The notes under the pieces are model-generated. The model was given only the letters and a program-made list of their open reading frames with translations, did no database searches and was not told the origin of the DNA. 64,000 bases of DNA from Rodentibacter haemolyticus (GTDB lineage: Bacteria; Pseudomonadota; Gammaproteobacteria; Enterobacterales; Pasteurellaceae), in assembly GCF_015356115.1 (NCBI RefSeq), contig NZ_CP063056.1, positions 62,001 to 126,000 on the forward strand, read 5' to 3'. This document shows positions 8,531-17,335 of this stretch, piece by piece. Numbering within the stretch: position 1 is the stretch's first letter; every line of letters starts with the position of its first letter. The translations under genes and the position numbers were made by a program.

Positions 8531-8779
8531 ATGAAAATTCACTTAATCCGTAGCCAAACCACGCTCGATTTCAACAATGAAACCAGCTTACAGGATCATT
8601 TAGAACGTAACCATATTCATCACGAATATCAATGCCGTAGCGGTTACTGCGGATCGTGCCGTGTGAAAATTAAAAAAGGCAAGGTCTCTTATGCAGAAAC
8701 GCCCCTTGCCTTTATTCAACCTGATGAGATTTTATTATGTTGTTGTCGTGTGGAAAGCGATATTGAACTGGATTTATAG
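8531..8779 (+). CDS. yfaE: 2Fe-2S ferredoxin of the YfaE type
   Basis: 82 aa plant-type ferredoxin. Cys35, Cys40 and Cys43 in CRSGYCGSCR plus a cysteine of the LLCCC cluster (70-72) would hold the 2Fe-2S centre. E. coli YfaE regenerates the diferric-tyrosyl cofactor of ribonucleotide reductase NrdB; there it lies beside nrdAB, whereas here it stands alone. Its stop overlaps the convergent dapB stop by 6 bases. Confidence 0.88.
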   Translation: MKIHLIRSQTTLDFNNETSLQDHLERNHIHHEYQCRSGYCGSCRVKIKKGKVSYAETPLAFIQPDEILLCCCRVESDIELDL

Positions 8780-9586
8780 GTTATTCAAATCCAGCACATC
8801 CGTCATATCAAACAATCCCTTTGATTTAGTTTCCAACCATTTCCCTGCCCGCACGGCACCGTTGGCAAAGGTCATACGGCTGGAGGCTTTATGGGAAATT
8901 TCGACACGTTCGCCGATATCGGCAAACCATACGGTATGCTCTCCCACAACATCCGCAGCACGAATGGTGGAAAAACCGATTTCATCCCGTTTACGTTCGC
9001 CGGTAATACCTTCACGACAGAATACGCCTTGCGTTTTTAAATCACGTCCCAGTGTTTTTGCAATATGTTCTCCCATTGAAAGTGCTGTGCCTGACGGTGC
9101 ATCCACTTTATGACGGTGATGCGCTTCAATGATTTCAATATCACAGTACTCCCCCATCACTTTGGCGGCTTTTTCAAGTAATTTGAACACTAAATTCACA
9201 CCCACACTATAATTTGATGCAAATACAATTGCGATTTTTTCCGAAGCGGTTTGAATTGCCGATTTCCCCGTTTCATCAAAACCGGTTGTACCAATTACCA
9301 TAGGCTTATTATTCGCCACACAAAATGCCAAATGTTCAAGCGTGCCTTCCGGACGGGTAAAATCGATTAACACATCAAAGTTATCTTTTTGTGAGGCTAA
9401 ATCATCCGATACCGTTACACCTAAACGGCCGATACCGGCCAACTCACCGGCATCCACTCCGACTAAAGATGACCCTTTACGCTCAAAAGCTGCGCCTAAT
9501 TCCACATTATCCGTATTCTGAACCGCCAAAATCAGCTGACGTCCCATTCTTCCGCCGGCACCGGCAATCGCAATCTTTAATGTCAT
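8774..9586 (-). CDS. dapB: 4-hydroxy-tetrahydrodipicolinate reductase
   Basis: 270 aa from the ATG at 9586, preceded by AAGGAAAT; the longer open frame to 9628 has no ribosome site. NAD(P)H motif GAGGRMGRQ (9-17) and the catalytic/substrate motif EAHHRHKVDAPSGTAL. It makes tetrahydrodipicolinate for lysine and diaminopimelate. Lies 13 bases after the LysE-type exporter gene, so the two are probably co-transcribed. Confidence 0.97.
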   Translation of the reverse strand: MTLKIAIAGAGGRMGRQLILAVQNTDNVELGAAFERKGSSLVGVDAGELAGIGRLGVTVSDDLASQKDNFDVLIDFTRPEGTLEHLAFCVANNKPMVIGTTGFDETGKSAIQTASEKIAIVFASNYSVGVNLVFKLLEKAAKVMGEYCDIEIIEAHHRHKVDAPSGTALSMGEHIAKTLGRDLKTQGVFCREGITGERKRDEIGFSTIRAADVVGEHTVWFADIGERVEISHKASSRMTFANGAVRAGKWLETKSKGLFDMTDVLDLNNL

Positions 9587-9599
9587 TTTTATTTCCTTC

Positions 9600-10232
9600 T
9601 TATGAATGAATGATTTCGTTAATTCCATTGTAAATCAGTAATAAACCGAAAAACAAAAATACTATACCTGCTGCATTATCAATATAACGGCTATATTGGC
9701 TATATAATCGCTTAGCGATATTGCGTGAAAAGATCAATGAAACGGCATAAAAATAGAAGAAGGTTTCCACCACAATAACGGCAAAAGCGAACACGATTTG
9801 CCAAGTTTCGGTAATATTGACCAACACAAGAGACATTACGCTACTAAAATACACGACAACTTTCGCATTGGATAAATTCACCAACAACCCTTTCATAATT
9901 TCTTTTTTAATGGTGGTTTGTTGATTGAGTTCGGAAGCTGAAACCAGCTCAAATTGTGCGTGTTTTTTACTTCGAGCCATTAAAAAACCGAGATACGCCA
10001 AATAGCTACCGCCCATTAGCATTATGACACCGTGAAGCGCCGGCATCGTAACAAATAACATTGCTAATCCGAGCATGGATAATGCCGCCCAAAATGCGAC
10101 ACCGAGCGTGATGCCGAGAATACCGCATATTGTATTTCTGCGGGAATTACTTGCAGCCATACGGCTCACATAAAAGAAATCCGGCCCCGGTGTCATTAAA
10201 CCGAATAAATGAACAATAATTAAATTCAGCAT
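9600..10232 (-). CDS. LysE/RhtB-family amino-acid exporter
   Basis: 210 aa; ATG at 10232 has GAGG just upstream and lies 8 bases after the pgpA stop. The N-terminal signature HLFGLMTPGPDFFYVSR is that of the LysE/RhtB family, followed by five to six membrane segments. Substrate not determinable; placement before dapB makes lysine or a related amino acid a guess only. Confidence 0.9.
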   Translation of the reverse strand: MLNLIIVHLFGLMTPGPDFFYVSRMAASNSRRNTICGILGITLGVAFWAALSMLGLAMLFVTMPALHGVIMLMGGSYLAYLGFLMARSKKHAQFELVSASELNQQTTIKKEIMKGLLVNLSNAKVVVYFSSVMSLVLVNITETWQIVFAFAVIVVETFFYFYAVSLIFSRNIAKRLYSQYSRYIDNAAGIVFLFFGLLLIYNGINEIIHS

Positions 10233-10240
10233 TATCAACC

Positions 10241-10723
10241 TCAAATTTGCAGAATAAAGAGAATCATCACGGCATAGAGGGCGGCAAGTACATCATCCGC
10301 CATAATACCAAAACCACTTTCCAATTTTTTATCAAAATAACGAATCGGAAAAGGTTTTAGAATATCGAAAATCCGAAATAGTACAAATGCCGTTAAACCC
10401 CATTGCCAAGAAAGTGTCGGAATGGCAGCCAATACAATAAATACGCCGACAAATTCATCCCAAACGATAGAGCCGTGATCATGAACGCCCATATCATCAG
10501 CGGTTTTTTGACAAAGACAGCAACCTAAGACAAAGCAAAGTGCGGTCAAAATCAGAAAGATTTTTGTGCCGAAAAGGGCAAGCAGTATGACACCTAAAAT
10601 CGTACCGACCGCACTCCCCCAAGTACCGGGAGCAGGACTTAGCAAACCCGAGCCAAAGCCAAGGGCAAGTAAATGCACGGGATTCGCTAACGAAATTTTT
10701 TTTAAAGGATTATTTTCTGTCAT
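10241..10723 (-). CDS. pgpA: Phosphatidylglycerophosphatase A
   Basis: 160 aa inner-membrane enzyme removing phosphate from phosphatidylglycerol phosphate. The N-terminal FGSGLLSPAPGTWGSAVG and the acidic motif DDMGVHDHGSIVWDEFVGV are diagnostic. In relatives the order is nusB-thiL-pgpA; here the upstream thiL is destroyed and a MITE fragment lies immediately upstream, so pgpA may rely on a new promoter. Confidence 0.95.
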   Translation of the reverse strand: MTENNPLKKISLANPVHLLALGFGSGLLSPAPGTWGSAVGTILGVILLALFGTKIFLILTALCFVLGCCLCQKTADDMGVHDHGSIVWDEFVGVFIVLAAIPTLSWQWGLTAFVLFRIFDILKPFPIRYFDKKLESGFGIMADDVLAALYAVMILFILQI

Positions 10724-10735
10724 TTTTCTTCCTTG

Positions 10736-10785
10736 ACAGTGAATTAATTAACATAGATATAAAACCACAAGCCGAAGACATTACG
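10736..10785. mobile_element. MITE left-end fragment fused to the broken end of thiL
   Basis: AGTGAATTAATTAA..CAAGCCGAAGACATTACGA aligns with the first 50 bases of the MITE at 8406-8514 (AGTGAATTAAATTAAA..CAAGCCAAAGACAATACAA). The other half is missing. The thiL reading frame stops exactly where similarity begins. Confidence 0.65.
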
Positions 10786-11093
10786 ATTCGATAAGCCAAG
10801 ATTCTTCAATTTTTGGTAAAGTTAAGGTCAGAGAAATCCATTTAGGCATTGCCCCCATTGCGGCAAGATCACTTAAATTGGTCGTAACGGCTTTATAGAC
10901 TATCAGGGGCAGAAATTTTTGGGAGAAAATAGGTATTTTCCACTATAGTATCTGTTGTAATGGCAAGTTGATAACTTTCCGGTACAGAAACCAACGCACA
11001 ATCATCACCGATGGATAATTGTATCAAATCATCTGCTTGGGATTGTGATTTTTCAAAATATCGTTTGATCAGTTCAAATTCACCTATCGCCAT
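10781..11093 (-). pseudogene. thiL: Thiamine-monophosphate kinase ThiL remnant (N-terminal third, frameshifted)
   Basis: The first frame gives MAIGEFELIKRYFEKS..LSIGDDCALVSVPESYQLAITTDTIVEN.. and stops after APDSL at 10893. The next frame continues the same family text: YKAVTTNLSDLAAMGAMPKW, then ISLTLTLPKIEESWLIES and a stop at 10783. So there is one frameshift near 10895 and loss of about 220 C-terminal residues. The ATP-binding DD (GDDCA) survives but the enzyme cannot be functional. Position between nusB and pgpA is the ancestral one. Confidence 0.88.
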
Positions 11094-11110
11094 ATTTTGC
11101 AGCCTGTTTA

Positions 11111-11140
11111 AATAAAAAAGCACGCGTTATAAACGCGCGC
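11111..11140 (-). terminator. Terminator after nusB
   Basis: On the minus strand GCGCGCGTT and AACGCGTGC form a 9-bp stem (one G-T) with a 3-base loop, followed by TTTTTTATT. It separates nusB from the dead thiL. Confidence 0.8.
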
Positions 11141-11159
11141 CATTCTTTCTATAAAGCGA

Positions 11160-11594
11160 TTATTTACGTCCTAACGCCGGTGCGATTTTATCCAACACAC
11201 CGTTAATGTATTTATGGCTTTCATCCGCCCCAAATACTTTTGCCACTTCTATCGCTTCGTTAATCACGACTTTATAGGGGACATCCGATTCAAAGCGCAA
11301 TTCATACACTGCCAAACGTAAAACGGCTTTCTCAATCGGATCAAGTTCATCAAAAGCGCGGTCAATATAAGGCTCAATAGTGAAGTCAAGGGTTTCGATA
11401 TTTTCCACTGCCTGGCGAAATAATTTGCGGAAGTAAGGTTTATTCACACCGGACATATCCTGATCAAGTAAAAACGCCAGTTCCACTTGTTCAACATTAT
11501 TACCAGAAACCGCCCAAGAATATAGGGCTTGAACCGCACATTCGCGCGCACGGCGGCGGGCTGAAGGCTTTTTGACTTGTTTTTGCTCTACCAT
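11160..11594 (-). CDS. nusB: Transcription antitermination factor NusB
   Basis: 144 aa. All-helical NusB fold with N-terminal basic RRRARECAVQALYSW and C-terminal EAIEVAKVFGADESHKYINGVLDKI. It binds boxA RNA with NusE in rRNA antitermination. Directly downstream of ribH with only a few bases between, an arrangement conserved in gammaproteobacteria. Confidence 0.97.
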   Translation of the reverse strand: MVEQKQVKKPSARRRARECAVQALYSWAVSGNNVEQVELAFLLDQDMSGVNKPYFRKLFRQAVENIETLDFTIEPYIDRAFDELDPIEKAVLRLAVYELRFESDVPYKVVINEAIEVAKVFGADESHKYINGVLDKIAPALGRK

Positions 11595-11599
11595 AATGA

Positions 11600-12073
11600 T
11601 TATGCCGCATCAATTTGTTGAAGAAGGTTCACCATTTCAAGCGCAGTCAATGCCGCTTCTGCACCCTTGTTACCCGCTTTTGTACCGGCTCGTTCGATGG
11701 CTTGCTCGATATTTTCAGTGGTTAATACGCCGAATGCGACCGGAATTTCCGCTTCCATCGCCACTTTGCCCAAACCTGTACTCGCTTCACCGGCGACATA
11801 TTCAAAATGCGCCGTACCGCCACGAATTACCGTACCTAATGCCACAATCGCATCAAATTTTTTGCTTTCCGCTAAACGACGTGCGACTAACGGCAACTCA
11901 TACGCACCCGGTGCGCGCACGATAGTAATATTTTCATCTTTTACCTGACCGATACGTTTTAATGCATCAATCGCGCCATCTAATAAACTTTCATTAATAA
12001 AACTGTTAAAACGGGCAATAACCACCGCAACTTTTGCGTTTGGTGCCGCTACCGCACCTTCTAAAACTTTCAT
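11600..12073 (-). CDS. ribH: 6,7-dimethyl-8-ribityllumazine synthase
   Basis: 157 aa from the ATG at 12073, preceded by AGGGAAAAG. Condenses ribitylamino-uracil with dihydroxybutanone phosphate in riboflavin synthesis. Motifs: RFNSFINESLLDGA, VRAPGAYELP and the catalytic-His GTVIRGGTAHFEYV. Forms an operon with nusB. Confidence 0.97.
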   Translation of the reverse strand: MKVLEGAVAAPNAKVAVVIARFNSFINESLLDGAIDALKRIGQVKDENITIVRAPGAYELPLVARRLAESKKFDAIVALGTVIRGGTAHFEYVAGEASTGLGKVAMEAEIPVAFGVLTTENIEQAIERAGTKAGNKGAEAALTALEMVNLLQQIDAA

Positions 12074-12175
12074 ACTTTTCCCTATGTAAATCATTATGAT
12101 AAAACGATGGCAAATTCTAGCACAAAAATCACCGACTATCAGCATTTATCTCTTTCCAATCGCTATGAAAAACCT

Positions 12176-12619
12176 TTATACTTCGTCAATCACAAATTCA
12201 AACCAATCAATCACATCTCTTTCATGAATACCGTTTTCAATCAAAACACCCGCATTTTTCACAGACAGCTCATTACCGGATAACAATGGATGCCAATCCG
12301 GTAAAGGTTTCCCCTCATAAAGTAAACGATAAGCACAGGTATGGGGTAACCAATGAAAATCCGGAAGATTGTTTTTAGTGAGTTTGGTGCAATCCTTTTC
12401 GATTTTAAAACGCGCCGAATAATTACCGCACTTTCCCGTATTCACATCCAATAAATTACACGCAATACGGGTGTAGTAAAGTTTCTGCCGTTTTCCTCGT
12501 CCTTGAATATATTTACGATAACAACATTTACCGCAACCGTCACATAATGCTTCCCATTCAGGTTCCGTCATTTCAAGAAGAGATTTGGTTTGCCAAAAAT
12601 CGGGAGTTAAATTTGCCAT
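12176..12619 (-). CDS. ycgN: UPF0260 cysteine-cluster protein (YcgN-like)
   Basis: 147 aa. N-terminal cysteine cluster CDGCGKCCYRK, further cysteines CNLLDVNTGKCGNY and DCTKL, and HTCAYRLLYEGKPLPDWHPL mark the UPF0260/YkgJ-type Zn- or Fe-chelating family. Function unknown. An uptake-signal terminator lies just upstream. Confidence 0.9.
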   Translation of the reverse strand: MANLTPDFWQTKSLLEMTEPEWEALCDGCGKCCYRKYIQGRGKRQKLYYTRIACNLLDVNTGKCGNYSARFKIEKDCTKLTKNNLPDFHWLPHTCAYRLLYEGKPLPDWHPLLSGNELSVKNAGVLIENGIHERDVIDWFEFVIDEV

Positions 12620-12629
12620 AAAAATCAGA

Positions 12630-12666
12630 TAAAAAAGAAAGTGCGGTCATTTTAACCGCACTTTTA
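12630..12666 (-). terminator. Terminator made of an inverted uptake-signal pair, downstream of fkbM
   Basis: AAGTGCGGT (12639-12647) and ACCGCACTT (12655-12663) form a 9-bp stem; on the minus strand it is followed by TTTCTTTTTT. Use of paired uptake signals as terminators is known in Haemophilus. Confidence 0.8.
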
Positions 12667-12684
12667 GAATTTCTCTACCTTTAA

Positions 12685-13536
12685 TTAATTTATTTCTAAT
12701 AAAGGAATAGAACTATTCTCTGAAAATTCAGATACTTGAGTTAAAAATGAAGGGATATTTTCTGCTGATTTAGGGTAACAAAGAAAGTTAATATCCACGC
12801 CTTCTAGTGTTTTGGGTTGACGGAAATAGTTATTCTTTTGATATCTATTACTTGCCAACCAATAGCATTGATAACCTATACCTTGCATATAATTTAAGGT
12901 TCTCTGTACTGTATTTAAATGCACTTCGATAAAAATAATAGGCTGATATTTTTCAATTAATTGTTTTGCTCCATTCAAGACTTGTAAATCAAAGCCCTCC
13001 GCATCGACTTTCAATAATTTTAGAGTCGTCAATTTATTAATTTCGATATGATCGTCTAAACGGACTACTTCAATATTTTCTAAATGAACCTTGCCCTTAA
13101 AATCGCCTTCCGTGCTAAATCCTTTATCCAGAGAAAAGCTACCATAATTCCAAGGAACTTTATAATCGGAAGATTGGATATCAAGACGTTGATGTTGCTC
13201 ACCTACACCTTGTTGATAAGCATAGACATTAGTAAGGTGATTTAAGGTTAAATTACAACTGAGATGTTGAAAAAGAATACGTTGAGGTTCAAAACAGAAT
13301 AACTTTCCTTGTGGGATAGCTTTAGCTAAAGGAACTGCGTGCATACCAATATTTGCACCGACTTCAATGACATTATCGCTAGCTGCAAGAATATGATGAA
13401 AAACGGCTACTTCAACTTCCGACCATTCGCCATAACATTGAGCATACTGGCTAATAAAATCGCCCTCAATTAATTTGAACAATCCCCATTTTAAATTGTA
13501 CAATTGTGCTGTGCTGTGCTGTGCTGTGCTGTGCAT
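12685..13536 (-). CDS. FkbM-family methyltransferase, phase-variable
   Basis: 283 aa from the ATG at 13536, which has AGAGGA seven bases upstream. SAM-binding motif VIEVGANIGMHAVPLAK (about 77-93), acidic motif LLKVDAEGFDLQVLNGA and IIFIEVHLN are those of FkbM-family O-methyltransferases that act on glycans or small molecules. The start codon runs straight into six tandem GCACA units, encoding HSTAQHSTAQ. A change of one unit shifts the frame, so expression can switch on and off; the present copy number is in frame (ON). In the syntenic H. influenzae region I recall no such gene, so it is probably accessory. Target likely a surface glycan, by inference. Confidence 0.85.
   Translation of the reverse strand: MHSTAQHSTAQLYNLKWGLFKLIEGDFISQYAQCYGEWSEVEVAVFHHILAASDNVIEVGANIGMHAVPLAKAIPQGKLFCFEPQRILFQHLSCNLTLNHLTNVYAYQQGVGEQHQRLDIQSSDYKVPWNYGSFSLDKGFSTEGDFKGKVHLENIEVVRLDDHIEINKLTTLKLLKVDAEGFDLQVLNGAKQLIEKYQPIIFIEVHLNTVQRTLNYMQGIGYQCYWLASNRYQKNNYFRQPKTLEGVDINFLCYPKSAENIPSFLTQVSEFSENSSIPLLEIN
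13505..13534. repeat. Pentanucleotide simple-sequence repeat (TGTGC) x6 at the fkbM start codon
   Basis: Six perfect TGTGC units on the plus strand (GCACA on the coding strand). The G of the ATG is the first base of the first unit. Confidence 0.97.
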
Positions 13537-13583
13537 GATGTTATCCTCTTTATTAATGTATAAAACCAAAGTGCGGTCATTTT

Positions 13584-13748
13584 CGGTATTATGTAGCAGT
13601 TGCACAACAGAAAAAGATTTTTTTATTTGGGTAGGGTGCGGTGAGCTTTGCGTAATGCACCATTTCATCAAACCTTGTTAATTGGTGCGCTACGGCTTCG
13701 CCTAACTGCAACCCTACAATGATTTGTGTTACTGCTACATAATATCGG
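13584..13748. repeat. Dispersed dyad element bordered by inverted uptake signals
   Basis: Ends are CGGTATTATGTAGCAG and CTGCTACATAATATCGG. The centre has GGTGCGCTACGGCTTCGCC. An uptake signal points inward from each side (13569 and about 13758). Relatives: 1-80, 34024-34185, 40925-41077. Confidence 0.75.
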
Positions 13749-13782
13749 TCAGTTTTAACCGCACTTTTACGTTATTTTAAAC

Positions 13783-15456
13783 CTAAAAACCTTCTTTCAA
13801 GCTCACGGTTAAGTTAAACACTAAATGGTCAGCGCGACTGTCTTTGCTGTCGGCGCAATAATAACCTTCGCGTTCAAATTGGTAAGCTTTTTCCGGTTCT
13901 ACACTATGCAGGCTTTTTTCTACAAAACCTTGTTTAATGATGAGTGAATTTGGATTTAACACTTCGGAAAGCTCTTCTGCCACCCCCGGATTTGGCACAG
14001 TAAATAAGCGATCATACAAACGAAACTCCGCCGGTAAATTATCTTCTGCGGAAACCCATTGAATTACGCCTTTCACTTTGCGACCATCTGCCGGATTTTT
14101 GCCTAAAGTTTCAGGATCGTAAGTACAATACACAGTCGTGATATTACCATCCGCATCTTTTTCTACCCGTTCCGCTTTGATCACGTAGGCGTTACGTAGG
14201 CGTACTTCTTTACCAAGCACCAAACGTTTATATTGTTTATTCGCTTCTTCGCGAAAATCCGCTTGATCGATATAAATTTCACGGGTAAAAGGCAATTCAC
14301 GGGTACCAAGCTCCGGGCGATTCGGGTGATTCGGAGCTTTTAAGATTTCTTTTTCTCCAAAATTCTCAATCACAACTTTTAACGGATTTAACACAGCCAT
14401 CGCTCGTGGTGCGTTTTCATTTAAGTCATCACGAATGCAGGATTCCAACGCACTGTATTCCACTACATTATCTTGTTTTGTCACCCCTATGCGGCGGCAA
14501 AATTCACGAATGGAAGCTGGTGTGTAACCACGACGACGTAAACCGGAAATCGTTGGCATACGCGGATCATTCCAGCCATCTACAATCCCGTCTGTGACTA
14601 ATTTTAATAGCTTACGTTTGGAGGTCAGCGTATATTCCAAATTCAAACGTGAAAATTCATATTGGTGAGGCAATGGACGTTCAATTGAAATATTATCCAA
14701 CACCCAATCATACAAGCGGCGGTTATCTTGAAATTCAAGCGTACATAACGAATGCGTAATGCGCTCAATTGCATCGGAAATACAGTGGGTAAAATCGTAC
14801 ATCGGGTAGATACACCATTTGTCGCCCGTTTGGTGATGGCTTGCAAATTTAATACGATAAAGTACCGGATCACGCATAACCATAAAAGGTGAAGCCATAT
14901 CAATTTTCGCACGTAAACTTGCTTTACCTTCGGCAAATTCACCATTTTTCATTTTCTCGAATAAGGCTAAGTTTTCTTCTACGCTACGATCACGATACGG
15001 GCTATTTTTCCCCGGCTCCGTCAGCGTGCCGCGATATTCGCGCATTTCTTCCGGTGAAAGCTCATCGACATATGCCAGACCTTTTTTGATTAACTCAATA
15101 GCATAATCATATAACACATCAAAATAATCGGAAGCATAGTGAACATCGCCTGCCCAATGGAAACCCAGCCATTCTACGTCCTGCTTGATGGAATCAACGT
15201 ATTCCACATCTTCTTTTACCGGATTAGTGTCATCAAAACGCAAATTACATAATCCGTTGTAATCTTTCGCTATACCGAAGTTTAAACAAATGGATTTTGC
15301 GTGACCAATGTGTAAATAGCCGTTTGGTTCAGGCGGGAAACGGGTGTAAACATTGTTGTGTTTACCATTTTCTAAATCTTCATCAATAATTTGCGTAATA
15401 AAATTATGCGGACGTGTGCTTTCCACCGTTTCTAGATTATGTTCTGTATTGCTCAT
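13783..15456 (-). CDS. glnS: Glutaminyl-tRNA synthetase
   Basis: 557 aa class Ic synthetase. HIGH-type motif PEPNGYLHIGHAKS near residue 40, the KMSKS-equivalent LTSKRKL near 270, and RFDDTNP. It charges tRNA-Gln directly. No partner gene in operon; the patch of foreign DNA lies immediately upstream. Confidence 0.98.
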   Translation of the reverse strand: MSNTEHNLETVESTRPHNFITQIIDEDLENGKHNNVYTRFPPEPNGYLHIGHAKSICLNFGIAKDYNGLCNLRFDDTNPVKEDVEYVDSIKQDVEWLGFHWAGDVHYASDYFDVLYDYAIELIKKGLAYVDELSPEEMREYRGTLTEPGKNSPYRDRSVEENLALFEKMKNGEFAEGKASLRAKIDMASPFMVMRDPVLYRIKFASHHQTGDKWCIYPMYDFTHCISDAIERITHSLCTLEFQDNRRLYDWVLDNISIERPLPHQYEFSRLNLEYTLTSKRKLLKLVTDGIVDGWNDPRMPTISGLRRRGYTPASIREFCRRIGVTKQDNVVEYSALESCIRDDLNENAPRAMAVLNPLKVVIENFGEKEILKAPNHPNRPELGTRELPFTREIYIDQADFREEANKQYKRLVLGKEVRLRNAYVIKAERVEKDADGNITTVYCTYDPETLGKNPADGRKVKGVIQWVSAEDNLPAEFRLYDRLFTVPNPGVAEELSEVLNPNSLIIKQGFVEKSLHSVEPEKAYQFEREGYYCADSKDSRADHLVFNLTVSLKEGF

Positions 15457-15557
15457 AACTTTCTCAAATAAATAAAAAATAACTTCGCTATTCTATATGT
15501 TTTGTAAGAAAAAAAAAAGTTGGGGACTTCCTGCCTTTCTACCACAAAATTTAATAG

Positions 15558-17334
15558 TCAGACAATTAAACAAATAACACTCAATTTTACATCCTTATGA
15601 TACTCAAGCGGAATACTCACATCATAACGCTCGGAGAGGTGTTTCATATTACCGGTTTTCAGTGCCGCATTAAGCTCCGCTAAGACTTCTTCATTGGCAG
15701 TGAGTTGGTTTATAGTGACGGTGTCATTACGGCGTTCGTTTGAGATTGCCTTGGCGAGTTCAGCGATAAAGGCGTTACTGTCAACGTTTTGTAAGACTTG
15801 GCGTAAATCATCACCGTATTTCGTATCTAAGCCACGGTGTGTAAGCTCGTGGTAGGCGACAAAGTCAATACGGTCAGCCGCGCTCATTCCGGGACGTGCT
15901 TCGATATTTTGCTTCGTTTCAGGATGATAAATCCCCTCAATACCATTCTTACGCACCACTTCCATTCCCGGGTGATGTATAAATTGATCTTGGCCGATTA
16001 AGTGGACGCTGTCCGCAAGTTTACCCAACGACTTTTTAAGACTCGCTTTGAGCTTATCTACGTCGATATTCGGATTTCCATCTGCAACACGACTATCCAT
16101 CAACGGAGCGATAGAACTACGAACTTTGTCTCTAACCGAATCTCTGCGATACGCTTGCAAATTTTTTCCGTTCTCATAAAATACGGCTTGTTGGCAGAGT
16201 CGTCAGAAAATGCGTTAGCTAATTGTAGGCTAGGGTGGTTTTTGACAAGACATTGCCATTTTTTATTGTTCATATAGTAAACATCTCGCTTAGATAAATC
16301 ATCGTTAGCGATTTTATCTGCATCGCGCTCATACGCTCTCTTGATGTTGATAAGCTCTAATCGACCGTCATCTCTCTCGAAGTGTAACGCCACAACCACT
16401 GGACTTTCTTTTCCTGTCTTAGTTTCAACCACACTTAGTTCAGTTAATACAACTAAGCCATTCTTCGTGGTATTAGACGCATAGACCGCCACTGGGTCAT
16501 TAAGTTGAGCGGGGATTTTTTTACCAATTCCGGCGATAGGTTGTGGATATTTTTAAATTTACCTTTCCCTAAACTAAAATGCTCTCGCATTACTTTTTCA
16601 ATAGTTCGCCAACTAATCTCCACCGGAACATCTGGCGTGCCAAGCATTTTAAACACATCAGGAGTTGTACCTAATTTAATGGTATTTTCTGGATAACCGC
16701 CTACTTCTTTTCAGTCTTTAAGGTTATTCAATCGCTCCGTAACACGATCCACCGCTTTCGCAAAGTCGTTATCTGCTCTTTCACTCAAACTAAATTTCAC
16801 TTTAGGTGCAGTAAATTTCCCCTGACTTGAGTCAAACTTGACCGAACCGGTTTTACTTGGTGCCGCTTTCGATACAGTCACAGAGGTGTACGTAATAGGT
16901 GGCGTGTTCACCGCTTTCTCAACTGCCTTATCCACTTTCAACGACTTCCTGCCGTCTTGCGATAAAACATAAATCATCGCACCGTCTAAATTTAGCAAGT
17001 TAGCATCGTAAAACGCCGTCGGCATATTGATACAACCGTGCGATAAGGAGTTGTCGTTCGCCGTAGCAGACTTCAACGCAGCATGGCGTTCAGGTTTATT
17101 TATCAGACGATGAACCGCTAAAATCCCGCCGCTTTTACCTCGGATAAGTCCACCGGTTTGTGGGTCGGTAAAGTCTAAAACATCTTTGCCAAACACGGCT
17201 CTGTCTTTCGTGCCAGCGACAGTGTTATATTTCTGCAACTTAAATCGACCGCTCGGCGTGTTACCGAACGCATAGTACCTTATCACCTCAACTGAATATT
17301 TCTATGTCAAAATATTTTGTAACTCAATTTTCAT
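15558..17334 (-). pseudogene. Broken phage polyvalent protein: YkuD L,D-transpeptidase-fold domain + MuF-C domain + HExxH domain
   Basis: Read 5' to 3' on the minus strand this is one protein in pieces. From an ATG at 17334 an in-frame TAG occurs after ten codons; then comes a YkuD-type domain with the intact catalytic motif SHGCINMP (ORF 17286-16711); an in-frame TGA after NNLKD; then MuF-C-type sequence (DVPVEISWRTIEKVMREHF, DPVAVYASNTTKNGLVVLTE). A one-base loss in an A-run (about 16517) and another (about 16165) shift frame. The last piece carries a metallopeptidase-like AYHELTHRGLD. MuF C-terminal modules occur in Mu-like and other phage head proteins. Both frameshifts are A-run losses, so sequencing error should be excluded. 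No other phage genes adjoin it. Confidence 0.75.
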
Positions 17335-17335
17335 A

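Noticed and set aside
13505..13534. Short tandem repeats as part of a CRISPR array
   Set aside because: Units of 5 bp without spacers; no CRISPR array or cas gene is seen anywhere in the window.
13505..13671. A longer FkbM frame starting at 13671
   Set aside because: The extra 45 residues lie in the border of the dyad repeat and uptake signal and lack a ribosome site; the ATG at 13536 has AGAGGA at the right distance.
16700..17334. Recoding of the in-frame TGA/TAG in the MuF-type protein
   Set aside because: Two frameshifts follow downstream and there is no SECIS or slippery signal; decay or sequencing error is simpler.
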